A DNA stretch of 64,000 bases, from the NCBI GenBank assembly GCA_947359465.1, contig OX375876.1:70128998-70192997 (forward strand), in the 5' to 3' direction. A program made the position numbers and the translations under genes. Shown piece after piece: positions 22,901 to 34,209 of the stretch. This DNA comes from Metellina segmentata (taxonomy: Eukaryota > Arthropoda > Arachnida > Araneae > Tetragnathidae). Under the pieces are notes generated by a model. The model searched no databases. It worked only from the letters and a program-made list of their open reading frames with translations, and was not told the origin of the DNA. The first letter of the stretch is position 1; every line of letters begins with the position of its first letter.

Positions 22901-23919
22901 TATTTCATAATAAATACTGGGAATATGAAAATAGCCATATTGCTACAAATCGTAATGGTAGCAACGTTTAGTCTATATGTACAAGAAACAATGGTTTTTA
23001 CAATAAATGAGTGAAGCTCAAAAATAAAATTGATGCTTGAAAAAACTGAATTTTTTATGCCTTAACATTAAAATATAACTGAATTACAGTCAAATAAAAG
23101 TGAAAAAAAATGAAAAAATAAAGTTACAAAATACCAAATGCAGTGACCGTTATTACAGAAAATGGTTTTCATAGACACAAGAAAAACTGATTCGGATATC
23201 AAATACATTTCAATGCGGTATAATTTGGTCTCTTCACATGCTTAAATATTATTCCTGTTTCACTGCTATTCTAGCACCAAGTCGACATCATAATTGAACT
23301 AAATATTAGCAATTGTTTTCTAAAGATTTATATTTTTTTGTTCAAAATAAAAGTAAATTCGGTTTCAAAAAACATCAGGCTAAATTCTAAACTTTCATTG
23401 CAAATGCTCGTAGCGCTATCGTTTAACCCTTTAGTGAAATATCTCAAAATAGTATTTGTATTTTTTATATATAGTAAGGAGAATAGAAAAGTAACATTAA
23501 CTGTAATTGGTTAGATTAGACAGTAGGTACATTTGGATTCTAATTAACCTTGGAAAATGCTTAAATGACAAAAAAAAACGCTGAGTAATATAGAGAATAA
23601 ATAGAAAAATCGCGACAAAATAAAGATCTTGCCAAATATGAAGGCTTTTGTTTCTCCTCTGACAATACCAGAGCGCATATGTTTGTGACAGCAAAAGTAA
23701 CGGAAGCGAGTAGAGCCGCAACTAAGATAGTTTATATTTTTGTCTCGGTTAGATTTTCTTAGTAACTAAAATGTTTTCTTACATTTCTCCAGTATTTTTT
23801 TCTGTATAAAACTAATTAAATTGTATCACTTGAAAATTAAATTGCTTATACGCTGGAAATCAGCCATTGCTCTGTTAAGCCTGCTACCTATATTGAAGCA
23901 ATCCATGCTTAGCAATAGA
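22901..23919. other. AT-rich spacer, no gene seen
   Basis: Short frames only, none with a motif. Confidence 0.6.
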
Positions 23920-24357
23920 CAGTTGTTCTCAAAGTGTTTTCCACGTAGAGAGAATAGGGGTGCCGCGAAGCGCCCATGAAGCAATTGCTGTTATAAAGAG
24001 CAAATATCGTACAAAAATGAATGTTAGAAAATAAATGCGAGTATCTATATCACTAGCTCATTGTGAGTAGCTGTATCACTAGCACATGCGAGTAGCTGTA
24101 TCTTAATTTCACAATTCCAACAATTGTGCAGTGAGCAGCAGGCTAACTCGTTGCACTAAACACACATACCTCTAAGAGCATGTTGAAGGCAATTTTATGC
24201 GTTTTATTTAAATTTTAACCTACACCTATGTTTTCCTATGAAGTACAAATAAAGTATTTGTGTGAATTTTAAATACGAACTATATTAATTCTGTATGTTT
24301 TTATCACCTACTTCTCTAATTTCTTCTTTAAAGTCACACAGGTATGAAATAAATATA

Positions 24358-24404
24358 CACCTCTATTACAAAAAAATCGACGCACCAAGAAGGAGTTGTC
24401 CGAT
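24358..24404. repeat. Left terminal inverted repeat of the Tc1-like element
   Basis: Pairs with 25716-25763, with a few mismatches and short indels in the A-rich part. Confidence 0.8.
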
Positions 24405-24503
24405 GGAGACAAAAATTGGTGGTTAGAAAAATTATGTACAGAATAGAAAATTATTAACATTTCAGAACACTTGAATAATTTTTTCAGTGTTACAGTAACG
24501 AGC

Positions 24504-25517
24504 TCAATAAGGTGTTGATCCGTCTCTAGCCTGGATGCGAGCTGCCACAAGGCGTGGCATAGACCGATAAAGCTCCCGGATGGTCTCCTGCGGTATTTCT
24601 TGACAAATATACTCAAATTGTCGGACTATGTCATCAACATTCCCTACCGGATGCAGTCGCTTTCCCATCATATCCCAGACATGCTCGATGGGAGAGAGAT
24701 CTGGTGATCTGGCTGGCCAAGGAAGTGTTTGGCAAGATTGAAGACAGTTCACAGCTACACGTGCCGTTTGTGGTCTGGCATTGTCTTGCTGAAAAATAAG
24801 CCCAGGGTACTGCGAAAGGAACGGTAGCAAAACAGGTCTCAGAATGTTGTCAACGTACCGCTGTGCAGTAAGTGTACCTCTAATGACGACCAAAGGGGTC
24901 CGGCTATCAAGGGAAATGGCACCCCAGACCATAACTCCTTGATGAGGGCCTGTGTGGCGTGCAATAGTAAAAGCAGGATCGACACGCTGCCCTGGGTGTC
25001 TCCAGACAAGTCTTCGATGATCGTCAGGACACAGTTGGAAGCGGGATTCGTCGCTAAAGACTATACGTCCCCAGTCAGCATCATTACAGCCTGATCGAGC
25101 CAAGCACCACTGTAATCTGGCTCGACAGTGTGCAGACGTGAGTGGCAGGGGGCGTAACGGTCGGTACAAGCGTAGATTTTGCTCTCTCAGCCGTCTGTGA
25201 ATGGTCATTGTGGACACTCGTGTGTGCGTCACACGACTGATGGTTGATAGCTATGAATCAGACGCTGTGACAGCTGATCTGACAATCACTCTGTCCTCGC
25301 GATCTGTTGTGACCCTACGTCGACCGCTACCATCATGACGCTGAAATCTGCCATTGTCCACCCACTTTTGCCAGCATATTCTAATCGTCGCATCGCTTCG
25401 ACTCACATGACGAGCGATTCTCCGATTTGCCCAACCTGCCTCTTTCTATCCAATGATACGACCTCTTTCAAACTCTGAAAGTTGCTCGTAATGAGCTCGA
25501 ATCCTGCGGCGAGGCAT
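24504..25517 (-). pseudogene. Tc1-like transposase, two in-frame stops
   Basis: From ATG at 25517 to TGA at 24504-24506 is one frame of 337 codons, the usual Tc1 length. Two TAG codons interrupt it, at 25446-25448 (codon 24) and 25251-25253 (codon 89); from codon 96 it is open to the end. The N-terminal half shows a paired helix-turn-helix region (ARHVSRSDATIRICWQKW). The DDE_3 catalytic domain has FSDESRF (first Asp), FQQDNARPQTA (second Asp) and SPDLSPIEHVWD (Glu). I count 32 residues between the second Asp and the Glu, where classical Tc1 has 34. All three catalytic residues survive. An untranslatable N-terminus makes the copy non-autonomous unless the stops are suppressed or are assembly errors. 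Confidence 0.85.
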
Positions 25518-25715
25518 TTTGTCATTCGTTGAAAGGTATTCTAAATCGCAATGCAGCAGAAATTTTTAACAGCAATCCAAGAACATTTCCTTATATACAC
25601 CTTCTGGATGCGCAGTTCCGATGCGCTGGAGATCGCACTATTCATTCATTGGTCACCAAATTTTAATCATTTGCATATTTGGTCAAAACATTTTTGTATA
25701 CGAAATTTCAAAGCA

Positions 25716-25763
25716 ATCGGATGATTCCTTCTTGGTGCGTCGATTGATTTTTGTTATAGAGTG
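25716..25763. repeat. Right terminal inverted repeat of the Tc1-like element
   Basis: Contains TCCTTCTTGGTGCGTCGATT and ends GTTATAGAGTG before the TA. Complement of 24358-24404. Confidence 0.8.
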
Positions 25764-25865
25764 TATTATATGTAATAATATACCACAGATAGATACTACA
25801 TGACGAGGGTGCCGTCAGAAAATTCCGCCACGACTTGGTTAGGTTTGAAAACCACTGCTATAGAC

Positions 25866-27410
25866 ACTAACCAACCTTTAACCACTGCGAAGATGTATTT
25901 GTTACAGTTTTCGCCATCGTCTCAAATCGCTCTTCTGTTTCATTTTCCTCTAATATAGCTGAATGCAGACAGGTCCGACACGTTTAATCACATTATTGTT
26001 TCTTTTATTCAATGTTCATCAGTTGTCTACTCCAGAATCTATATCATCATAGTTAGTAGATGACAGAAAAGTTTCTATAAAAGTGAACGGATTTTAAAAA
26101 TATGTGCAACAAAGGCAATACTGAGCATAAAATAGCTTTTAATCTTGTGAGGTCCTCTGTGGATCTGCGTCGGGTACATTAAGACGATGGACAGCCTCCC
26201 AAGAATGCCAAGAATGCTATAGCGTACTGAAATGACCTGACCTTTAGTGATACGAATTTATTATTATCATTAACTCTTGGACCTGTGAGTGTTTCAAACT
26301 TATGTGGTTGGTACTTATAAAAGATATTTTTCAAAAAATATTTTTCTCACAATAATATATAGTTTTATTACTTTTAAAAATGTATTAAGTTTTTTTCTTA
26401 TTTACATCTTTAGTTTTAAAATAAATGAGAAAGTTCTTGTGTCATGAAGATGGTAAAGTTTTGTGAAACAAACACATAGCTTATTTGATACCCTTAACTA
26501 TATTCCAGATGAAAATGTTTAGTAATATTAATCTGATCAGACTTGAAAACCAAGCCAATATATTGACGAACAATAAATTATTTTCATTATTTAAATATGA
26601 CATTAAAAACCATTCTCTTAGGTATCCATACGCTTATTAAAAAGAAGATAGCAGATGAATTCAATTCATTTCAATTAGAAGCAGTATAACAATATAACAT
26701 AGACACAATGTAGCAGAGTTTAGTCGAGCATATAATCAATCTGGCTTCTTTAACCCAATTTATTCAAGCTTCTGAGCACATTTATCGGCGGTATTCCGTC
26801 GTCGTGATAATGGTTAGCAGAGCTGGGCTACTTCTTATCAAGATCGACACTTAAGCTTAACATCAAAGCCCAGTTATCTGTTAATTAGTGAAAATTATCT
26901 GTAAGATCAAAGATATTGGTTTCCCAACGTATGGATATAAATACCGAAGATCCCAAACTCAATATACGATTACCTTCATGGTTACCATAGTGATCAAAGA
27001 CGCCTTTGACTACGCGCGTGAGTGTAGCAAGGGGAACGGTTTTAATTAGATATGGCGCTTGTAAAGGTTGTGAGCGTTGTGGGGATTGCTGCAGAAGGGT
27101 CGAGTATTGGATAGATAATAGAAGTGTAACCGTAACCTTGATTACGAGTTAACAAAATGAATCAATAGAATCGCGGATGCAGGCTGTCAACGCATGCTGA
27201 AACTTTACTTCATTTTATACATTTATCAGCTGTGGAATGAGGGATTTTCAGGGCAAATGAACAAACCGGATGGAAAACTACTATTTTACTTTCGCTACCC
27301 AATGCTCTAGAACGTTATCAAGTGAGGTTAACTGAAATTGAAGTGAATCGCTTTTATGGCGACGTACTGCGTTTAATATAATTGGCATTGAAGAATGAAG
27401 TACATTTATA
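25866..27410. other. Spacer with a more complex stretch at 26740-27380
   Basis: No coding motif. Between 26740 and 27380 the composition is more balanced, and TCF-like strings occur (GATCAAAG near 26908 and 26994, CCTTTGAC near 27003). Possible regulatory DNA; unproven. Confidence 0.35.
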
Positions 27411-27412
27411 CA

Positions 27413-27462
<50 letters not shown>
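27413..27462. repeat. (TA)n microsatellite
   Basis: About 50 bp of alternating TA. Confidence 0.95.
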
Positions 27463-27465
<3 letters not shown>

Positions 27466-27487
27466 AAATACACCGATCTATTGATGA

Positions 27488-27572
27488 CTATTTGGGATCA
27501 ATCCCAAAGGGAAAGATTCGAGTATAACACATCGTGATTTTCAACTACGGTCAGATGATGACATCTTAGCAG
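27488..27572 (-). mobile_element. SINE-A fragment
   Basis: GGGATCAATCCCAAAGGGAAAG then a TTCGAGTATAACAC-type string and CTACGGTCAGATGATGAC, matching the SINE-A middle and 3' part on the minus strand (compare 12410-12480). Confidence 0.6.
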
Positions 27573-28008
27573 GCTTTCTGCGCATAATACTTGTGATGAA
27601 GTTTTTTTCTGAGTGATATCTATTAATGACAGTATCATCATGCAGTTCTTACCTTATTTAAATTGATTTATTATGTATATAAATGAACGATCAAATAGAT
27701 CAAGATGTTGAACAGCATTTGGGTTTCTATTATGCTGTTAATTCTTGTTTCCAAATACAAAACTTATAACTTGTTAACTTAGTTGTATCAAGAATCTAAA
27801 AATTTACTAATGTCTTACAGTAATTAATTATAAAACTTGACAATTTATCAACAATTGAGTTTCACTCAATTGTATTTAAATAATTGTTTTTTATTCATAC
27901 AGTTATTTCTGTAAATTTAAAACCTAGTACCGATTTGACTTTCTTTATTAAAAGTACTTTAATGCTGGGCCACGAATTTTCGTGACCATTTTAATTTAAA
28001 ACTTTAGT

Positions 28009-28540
28009 TCCATAACTCCTGACTTCCAACAGCAACACAAACACCACATTTCCTACAATTAACCTATTTTCCATAGTGTATCTACCAGCTGTACGACATC
28101 CTTTTCTTTGAGAAACTAAACCCACAAATGTTATATTTTAAAAAAAAGCATTTTAATACGGAAATAATTTTAATACGAAATTCTTCGAGCAAAGAAATTT
28201 TTCTGACTTGTTCTCATTAAAAGTAATTCGATTATCATATTTCCTTCAACAAATCACTCGCTAAATAATTCATCAATTATTAACTTTCGATATTCTGAAA
28301 CACTATTTTCTTTCAATAATCCTTCCTTTTTCAATTCACAAATTTCCTTCTGTGATTTTAAACCATTTCTATTTCAAAAATTATTTAATGTACTCTACTG
28401 AAAGTTTCCCCACAACTATTTCAATTTCAAACTCCAGTTCCAAACTCCAGAAGCTCCTACAGTAACACAAACACCGCATACCCCCAACTCCTCCATTTTT
28501 CAGGCCTCTGCCACCAGTTGTGCGACAACCTCTTCTTACC
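28009..28540. repeat. Degenerate duplication, offset about 430 bp
   Basis: The block at 28009-28107 recurs at 28439-28540 with the shared strings AACACAAACACC, CCAGCTGT/CCAGTTGT and CGACA(T/A)CCT. The second copy is more GC-rich. No coding content seen. Confidence 0.65.
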
Positions 28541-28549
28541 CAACTCTCC

Positions 28550-28930
28550 ACGCGTCATAAAATAAATTGTATCGCCGATCATCAGGTATGCTGAGCTGGG
28601 CGATAACAAACTTTGGGGCAATTAGGTCGTTGCTAAACAGGCGGGGAACGCCCAATGTTCCGCGCCGCACTAAATGAATCTGGTTAACCGTCGGGGTATT
28701 GAATGGTTAGTGGAAGCGTCTCTTTCTGCTACGTTAAATTATTCAAAATGGCATTCTTAGGGCCCGGAGACACCAATTACTCCGGTACTTGGATCTCCCG
28801 GAAGAGATCACTGAGATAGAAATTATCGGAAAGGGACCCGTTGCCCGAGCGAGTTTATTCCCACATCTATTCAGGAACAGGGAACTACGGGCATTGTTTA
28901 TTTGAGAATGCTTTTTCCCGCATACTGAGC
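28550..28930. other. GC-richer non-repetitive island
   Basis: Complex sequence of near-balanced composition in an AT-rich region. The minus-strand frame across 28743-29123 is a fusion of this island with the AT repeat and carries no domain. Candidate conserved non-coding DNA. Confidence 0.35.
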
Positions 28931-28969
28931 ATTTTAAGATGAACAGATGCTTTTCTTCGCAACAATATA

Positions 28970-29112
28970 AAATACTATAATATATCATATAATATGATAT
29001 AATATAATATATAATATAATATAATATGTATAATATAATATAATATATTATATAATATAATACATAATATAATATAATATAATATATAATATAATCTATA
29101 TATATAATTATC
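28970..29112. repeat. (TAATA)n-type low-complexity array
   Basis: TATAATATAATATAATA-like repeats over about 140 bp. A related array lies at 29749-29805. Confidence 0.9.
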
Positions 29113-29647
29113 TTACGTGGCACGCAAAAAAGACGTTATTTGTAATCGCATTTTGGCAACATTGTATGATTATTTGTTTATCACGAAGCCTCGCGCTTCC
29201 ATTGAATTTATAGCGTTATCGGATGAAATTTTATTGAGAAAAAAAAATTAATTTTAGTAGAGCTGTTGCAGTTAATAATAGAAATCAAAGAAAGCGTAGG
29301 ATCTTTTCAGGGCCATTTAAAAAAAAAGGTCCTTTTCAGTGCCAACAATTATAGTTCAACAAGACGCTTGCACTACAACTTTCGACAACAAACTCAATAA
29401 AAAAGCGTGAGTGGCTCGAGTGCAGGGGTAAATGTACGCACAAACAACATGCTGGTTATTCAATTTCCAAATTAGCGCTCACATTTCGAGCCAAATTTGC
29501 TCAAAGTATTCATTTGAATTCTGATTCCATAGGGACTGTATATATGTTTTCTGAAAAACAGCAAAAAAATTTAGGTTTGAAAAATATTTTTTTTGAATAT
29601 CATATTTTGTAAACATTCTCTTATGCTTGGACACATGTCTTCATTGA
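29113..29647. other. AT-rich spacer, no gene seen
   Basis: Contains homopolymer runs only. Confidence 0.6.
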
Positions 29648-29745
29648 TGCGAGCGAAGCGAGCACATGTTCGCGCCGCGAACCAATGAGGATTGCGAAGC
29701 AATCCTCCGGGGGTTGGCGAGCGTTAGCGAGCAGGGGGCGGGCTC
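29648..29745. repeat. GC-rich palindrome cluster
   Basis: About 98 bp of GC-rich DNA made of short palindromes: GTTCGCGCCGCGAAC (29668-29682, 7-bp arms), a perfect hairpin at 29687-29707 with 9-bp arms GAGGATTGC/GCAATCCTC and a GAA loop, and GGCGAGCGTTAGCGAGC before GGGGGC. Part of it recurs at 62405-62446. It ends directly against the AT repeat at 29749. Confidence 0.8.
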
Positions 29746-29748
29746 CTA

Positions 29749-29805
29749 GTATAATATAATATAATACATAATATAATATAATATAATATATAATACTATC
29801 CGCAC
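29749..29805. repeat. (TAATA)n-type low-complexity array
   Basis: Same repeat type as 28970-29112, next to the palindrome cluster. Confidence 0.9.
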
Positions 29806-30317
29806 TGCGCCGGCTAGCTCTAGGCTGTTTGTAATAGGTATCAAAACTGAATAAAACAGTAATATTCAATACATTTGCTCATTTGTGAATGAAAGGCTAA
29901 ATCTATGCTTTACTCTATGTATAGGTAAGCCATTAGTAGTTGATAGAAATGGTAGGAAAGGTTTCAGACCCTAGAAACATTTTATATTTACCAATACACT
30001 ACAACTCAAAACTGCAAAAATCAGGTTTCACTCAATTGTTCAATTATTTAAATGGTCATTAGAGACATATTAAGTGCTACATTTAGATTATTTGTCCTTG
30101 TCTCTTGAGATATGTAAAGAGTTTCACATTTGCAATTAGCCTTCTTTTATGCATTTGAAAGGGTTAATTTTATTTGCATACTACATTAACAAACGTACGT
30201 ATTAGAGAAGCATATAACAAATGTATTTAGAGAAGCATATTGATTCATAAACCTTCTCTATATACACAATTGGAAAAATGAGAAGTAGGTGACACAACAG
30301 TCAAATAATAAAAAATT
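29806..30317. other. AT-rich spacer beyond the Helitron 3' side
   Basis: Two or three copies of a TAGAGAAGCATAT-type string lie at 30203-30242. The Helitron terminus (CTRR with a hairpin) should lie here or slightly right, but I could not identify it. Confidence 0.45.
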
Positions 30318-30561
30318 TTACACTATGTAGACCAATATATAATTGTCTATGACTAAACATTGGTTTGGTCAGATCCAGACTTCTTCAAATGTTTGTCCTT
30401 TCGATTTGTTAGTTGTCATAGAAAAGCTAAACGAATCAGGAACTGCCTGGGTTTAAATTTAAGGGGAATATTTCCATCAGAAAGTATGAGATATATGTGA
30501 GGTATCAGAAACATTTCTGTATCGTTATCATCCATTCGTTTTGTTTCAACAATATTTTGTT

Positions 30562-30862
30562 CTAGATTGGTAACAATATTTTGTTGTAGTTTGGGAACAA
30601 TATTTTTTTGTAGATTGGTAACAATAAGTCTTGGATTTGGGCACCGCAGGTGGCCCACTCGTCCCGACTGTGATAGCAGGTTATAGCGGTATTTTGTGGC
30701 CATCCACGGAAGGAGAGTATTCTCCAGAAGTGGGGCTTTAACTGGGCAGAGTACGACTTAAGCCGCCTCCCGGCCATTGAGGTGTTGTTTGCATAGGTAT
30801 TTTCTCAGCTTGGCATTGGAGTTTTCTAAGCTTGGTATTTAAGTTTGCTCAAAATTAAAAAT
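30562..30862. repeat. Foreign or expanded segment inside the Helitron
   Basis: 30562-30625 holds three 29-bp units around GATTGGTAACAATATTTTGT. 30635-30780 is a GC-rich stretch unlike its surroundings. 30800-30850 holds two units of TCTCAGCTTGG/TCTAAGCTTGG type. Together they separate GTRLIV and the downstream IPHIYLILSDG of the helicase and look inserted; the source is unknown. Confidence 0.5.
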
Positions 30863-33750
30863 TGATGCGATGCAATGCATTGTGGAACTTTAAAGTTGTA
30901 CTTTGGAGAGTCTATTAACAATAAGTCTTGTGCCATTGCACAATCCTTTAGAAGGGGCTAAATTTCTGAGGAGCATATTCATGGTTCCACATTTAATTTT
31001 AAGTTTATGCGGTTGCATGCCAATTGGTTTTAAGCTATTAAAATTTATTCTGTGTATGCTAGCTGATTTGAGGATCTTCAATAACAATACTATCGACACT
31101 TTCATAAACAACTTCTGAACCAGGCATATAACTTAACACGCGATGATTGATTTCAATAGATAACTCATTCGTGACTGTCAGAATTGTTCGTCCTTTAAGT
31201 TGTTGAGGTGTCACAGTAGAAAAATCTAAATCGTTATATAGTTGCTGAACTGGATCTTGTATTAGTGGGTACCATATGGAAGGTAAGTGTACTTGATCCC
31301 CATTTTTGCATTCTCGTACGTCTAGAAGCCAACTTGAAAGCTCTCTCACTATCCAAAGCACGCATGTTTTTCGTGAGTCAAAAGATTTCAAATTGAAACC
31401 ACAGTCTGTGTTTTTTCAGGTGACTTGCAATTATTAGCGACTGCGAATCTCTTAGGATTACAGGCAGTACCTCTCGGAAATCTCCACTCAGGAAGACACG
31501 CTTTTTAACATTTTTGTGATTGCTATAAATGGCATCCAGTACAGTTTGAACAACAAATCGCTGTTCAACGTTCAATTTATCCACGTTTATCTGAGCTTTA
31601 CTTTGTTGCTCTACGCTATCATATGTGGATGCAGATACATGAAAAGGTAAATTTATATCTGGAAGTTTAAGTTTTGTTAAATTCAAACCATATGCCTTTA
31701 AAAGCTCATTAATTTCGGAAATTGCATATTGAGATCCATTGTCTTTCAAACTATCTATGAACAAAATCTTCGTAGATATATTTTTTATGATGTATCCAAA
31801 GTTCAGGAACGTTTTCAACTTCCCCGAATCCACAAATAATAGCAAATAATACTCGTAAGAAACTTGGCATTTGTATCATTGCAGTATCAGCTAATGTTTC
31901 ATGCCAATGTGCATCTCCATGAAGAAACCCAAGCTCTTTGCATGCTCGTTGAAAAGTGGTGCAAACTATCCCATTAGCTGGTTTTAAATCCTCAAAATTC
32001 ATTACACCAGATTATGTATCAACAACATTCGCAGGTAGTATCTTTCATTATCCTGTATATTAACTACAGACATTCTACCAATTATTTGCTGACCTCTCTG
32101 GCTTTTTTAATAATTCGTTTCATTTTTATCAAATACGTAATAATGTGGAATATCAATGCACAATGTGCATATTCGTCAATGCTATGAAGATGAAACCAAG
32201 CAGTTAAAGTTATTTGTCTTACAGATGCCAGGGAAACAGCTTCATCCTCTTGACCTTCTCGGTAAAAAATGTGTTGTTGTTCTGGTAAATGAACTGCTAA
32301 TCTTAAAACAACATGAGATTTGTCAGACATACAATACTCATTCAAGCTCCAGATTGCTTCAGGAGCACTGTTATATCTTCCATCAAGGACAGTTAAAATT
32401 TCATTATGGTGAATTAACCATCTTTTTGTAGATTAACGGATGCAGCATCATGTCCCTTATATACATATTGAAATAGATACTTTACACTCTTTACTGATGC
32501 ACACACTTCAACATTTATATGAACATTAAATTTTTTTTAACAAAAAAAATTGTATGGCACAATTTAAAGGTTAACGATATCGTATCTACCAATTTTTACA
32601 GGAACCATAGATTGCCTTCTGTAAATAGGGTATGCATTGATATTTTCAGCAGTGGTTTTTACAATTTCTTTCGGAAATGTTTTGCAGTATACATTTGAGT
32701 CTTTCATACAGGGGGAATTGAGGCTTAAAATACCATAGGGGCCATGAATCATGCATTTTGTAACAGTCTCGAATAATCTTCTATTGAGAGTAACATATTT
32801 GTCAATATCGTCGTTGGTAAGGATCTTGGAGTTTGAATTGAGTGTCAATAGAATATGCCCATGAGGTAAGACGCGCTTTTGAAATTCAATTACATAAATA
32901 TAAGCAATGATAACACCAAATATATTACCCTTTAGAATATCATCTAATAGCTCATACGGTTTCATTTTGAAAACTCAAGCGACAATATCTAACCTTTGTT
33001 CAGGTTTATGGAAATGTGGCATTGCTTTTAAAATTTCAGGCCATGTAGGATTGCAAGTGAATGTTACAAACAAATCTGGTAGTCCGAATTTTCTTACCAT
33101 GGTCATTGCATCTTGGTAATTTTGCTGCATGGAACGTGAACTTCCTTAAAAAGTAGAAGGCAGCATTAGTAATTTGCCTGTCCTCAAATTTTCATTTTCA
33201 GCTCGAGATGCTAAGACATCCAAAAGCCCATTATAAAGTTCTAGTATTAAATCCTTCTGATTCATTCTGATGTAATTTGGACGGGAACTTTCAGTTTCAC
33301 ATACTCGTCCACGATATATTGTTGGAATAATTTCCCACTCCTGTGCAGAAGGCTAAACTCTGAGCAAATAGAAAGCCTATATGCGTAATATTGAAGCTCC
33401 GTTACTCTTAATCGTTTTGCTGACCGTCTCGATTCAATGTGGTCCATCCCATTAAACCCAACCACATTCCCCTCTCAGAAATAGTAAAGGATAGACCATG
33501 GAATAACTACATTGGTTCATGAGGAAATACTTTTGCAATGATCTCCTTTCGGATATATGCAAATATCTCGATTTGCAGGTGGCTCACATCGTCTCCACCA
33601 AATATTGTAGCAACTTCAGTTCTAGATGTAGGTGCATTATACCTTCGCATATCTATACTTGCATGCTCTATAAAAACCCTTTTCACAATTAACTGTTTAA
33701 AAGAAGTCCTCATTGTTTTCTATACGACTATTGCTTGCTTCATCGGTATC

Positions 33751-33774
33751 AAATATATATATATATATATATAT
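33751..33774. repeat. (TA)n microsatellite
   Basis: Short TA run between Helitron pieces. Confidence 0.9.
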
Positions 33775-34093
33775 AACTGGCCATATCCAGGTTTATTTCT
33801 CTCAGTTGTTTATAGAGGTGAAACCATGTGATACATCTGACCATGAATGCGGAAACAATACGGTCTATTCCCTGGAGGTGAGCGGATTTCAGCTCCCATT
33901 GAAGCAAAAGCTGAAGCTGCATTATATTCGCTTATATGCTGTCTATCATTTTTAACTTCGGATGAATTGTCACGAAGCAGATCTTTTAATAATTCTGGAG
34001 TTTCCAACAGGGATGGTAGGGAAACTTTCCCATCGTGACAACATTTCGTAAATTTTTTACTTGTATTGAGTTCATATTTCCAATAAAGGACTT

Positions 34094-34173
34094 GACAAAA
34101 AGTGGACAATTCTGTCAAATTCCCGCAGTTATGTTCTTGAACGTCAGAAATATTTTCGTTTTAAGCATCTCTT

Positions 34174-34209
<36 letters not shown>

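Larger units (their letters stand above)
24358..25763 (-). mobile_element. Tc1-like element, complete with terminal repeats
   Basis: 1,406 bp between TA at 24356-24357 and TA at 25764-25765. Terminal repeats of about 47 bp: the left starts CACCTCTATTAC and the right, reverse-complemented, CACTCTATAAC; both continue to ATCGACGCACCAAGAAGGA-type sequence. It holds one transposase reading frame on the minus strand. Relic A at 18577-22900 is an older member of the same family. Confidence 0.88.
23921..25857. mobile_element. hAT-type shell carrying a Tc1-like insertion
   Basis: The left end reads CAGTTGTTCTCAAAGTGTTT (from 23920) and then GGGGTGCCGCGAAG near 23956. The right end, reverse-complemented from 25857, reads CAGTGGTTTTCAAACC and then GACGGCACCC. 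The flanks CAATAGAC (23913-23920) and CTATAGAC (25858-25865) match 7 of 8, a hAT-size duplication. CAGTGGTTCTCAAA-type ends followed by GTGCCGCG are familiar from hAT non-autonomous elements. Without the Tc1 insertion (24358-25763) the shell is about 530 bp and non-coding. Confidence 0.6.
30318..34118 (-). pseudogene. Helitron RepHel (HUH endonuclease-helicase) relic
   Basis: Pieces in family order. At 33810-34118 the stretch SEYNAASAFASMGAEI and GNRPYCFRIHGQMYH marks the start of the Helitron-specific N-terminal domain; it continues at 33507-33713 and 33262-33465 (ESRRSAKRLRVTELQYYAYR). The HUH motif is seen as LPHGHILL (32855-32863). Further Helitron segments lie at 32082-32345 (SHVVLRLAVHLPEQQ) and 31751-32002 (FEDLKPANGIVCTTFQRAC). 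The Pif1-type helicase part keeps LNVEQRFVV, then VFLSGDFREVLPVI near 31455-31500, but the stretch between them that should hold the Walker A and B motifs is deleted. Later pieces are [20 protein letters not shown] (30890-31111) and GQTFEEV plus FSHRQLYIG (30318-30400). Many frameshifts and stops; clearly dead. Confidence 0.85.

Noticed and set aside
26826..26876. GCTGGGCT / AGCCCAGT hairpin
   Set aside because: Arms of about eight bases with a long loop; easily chance.
32156..32431. Plus-strand 91-codon frame
   Set aside because: Antisense to the Helitron relic; the minus strand carries the recognisable protein.
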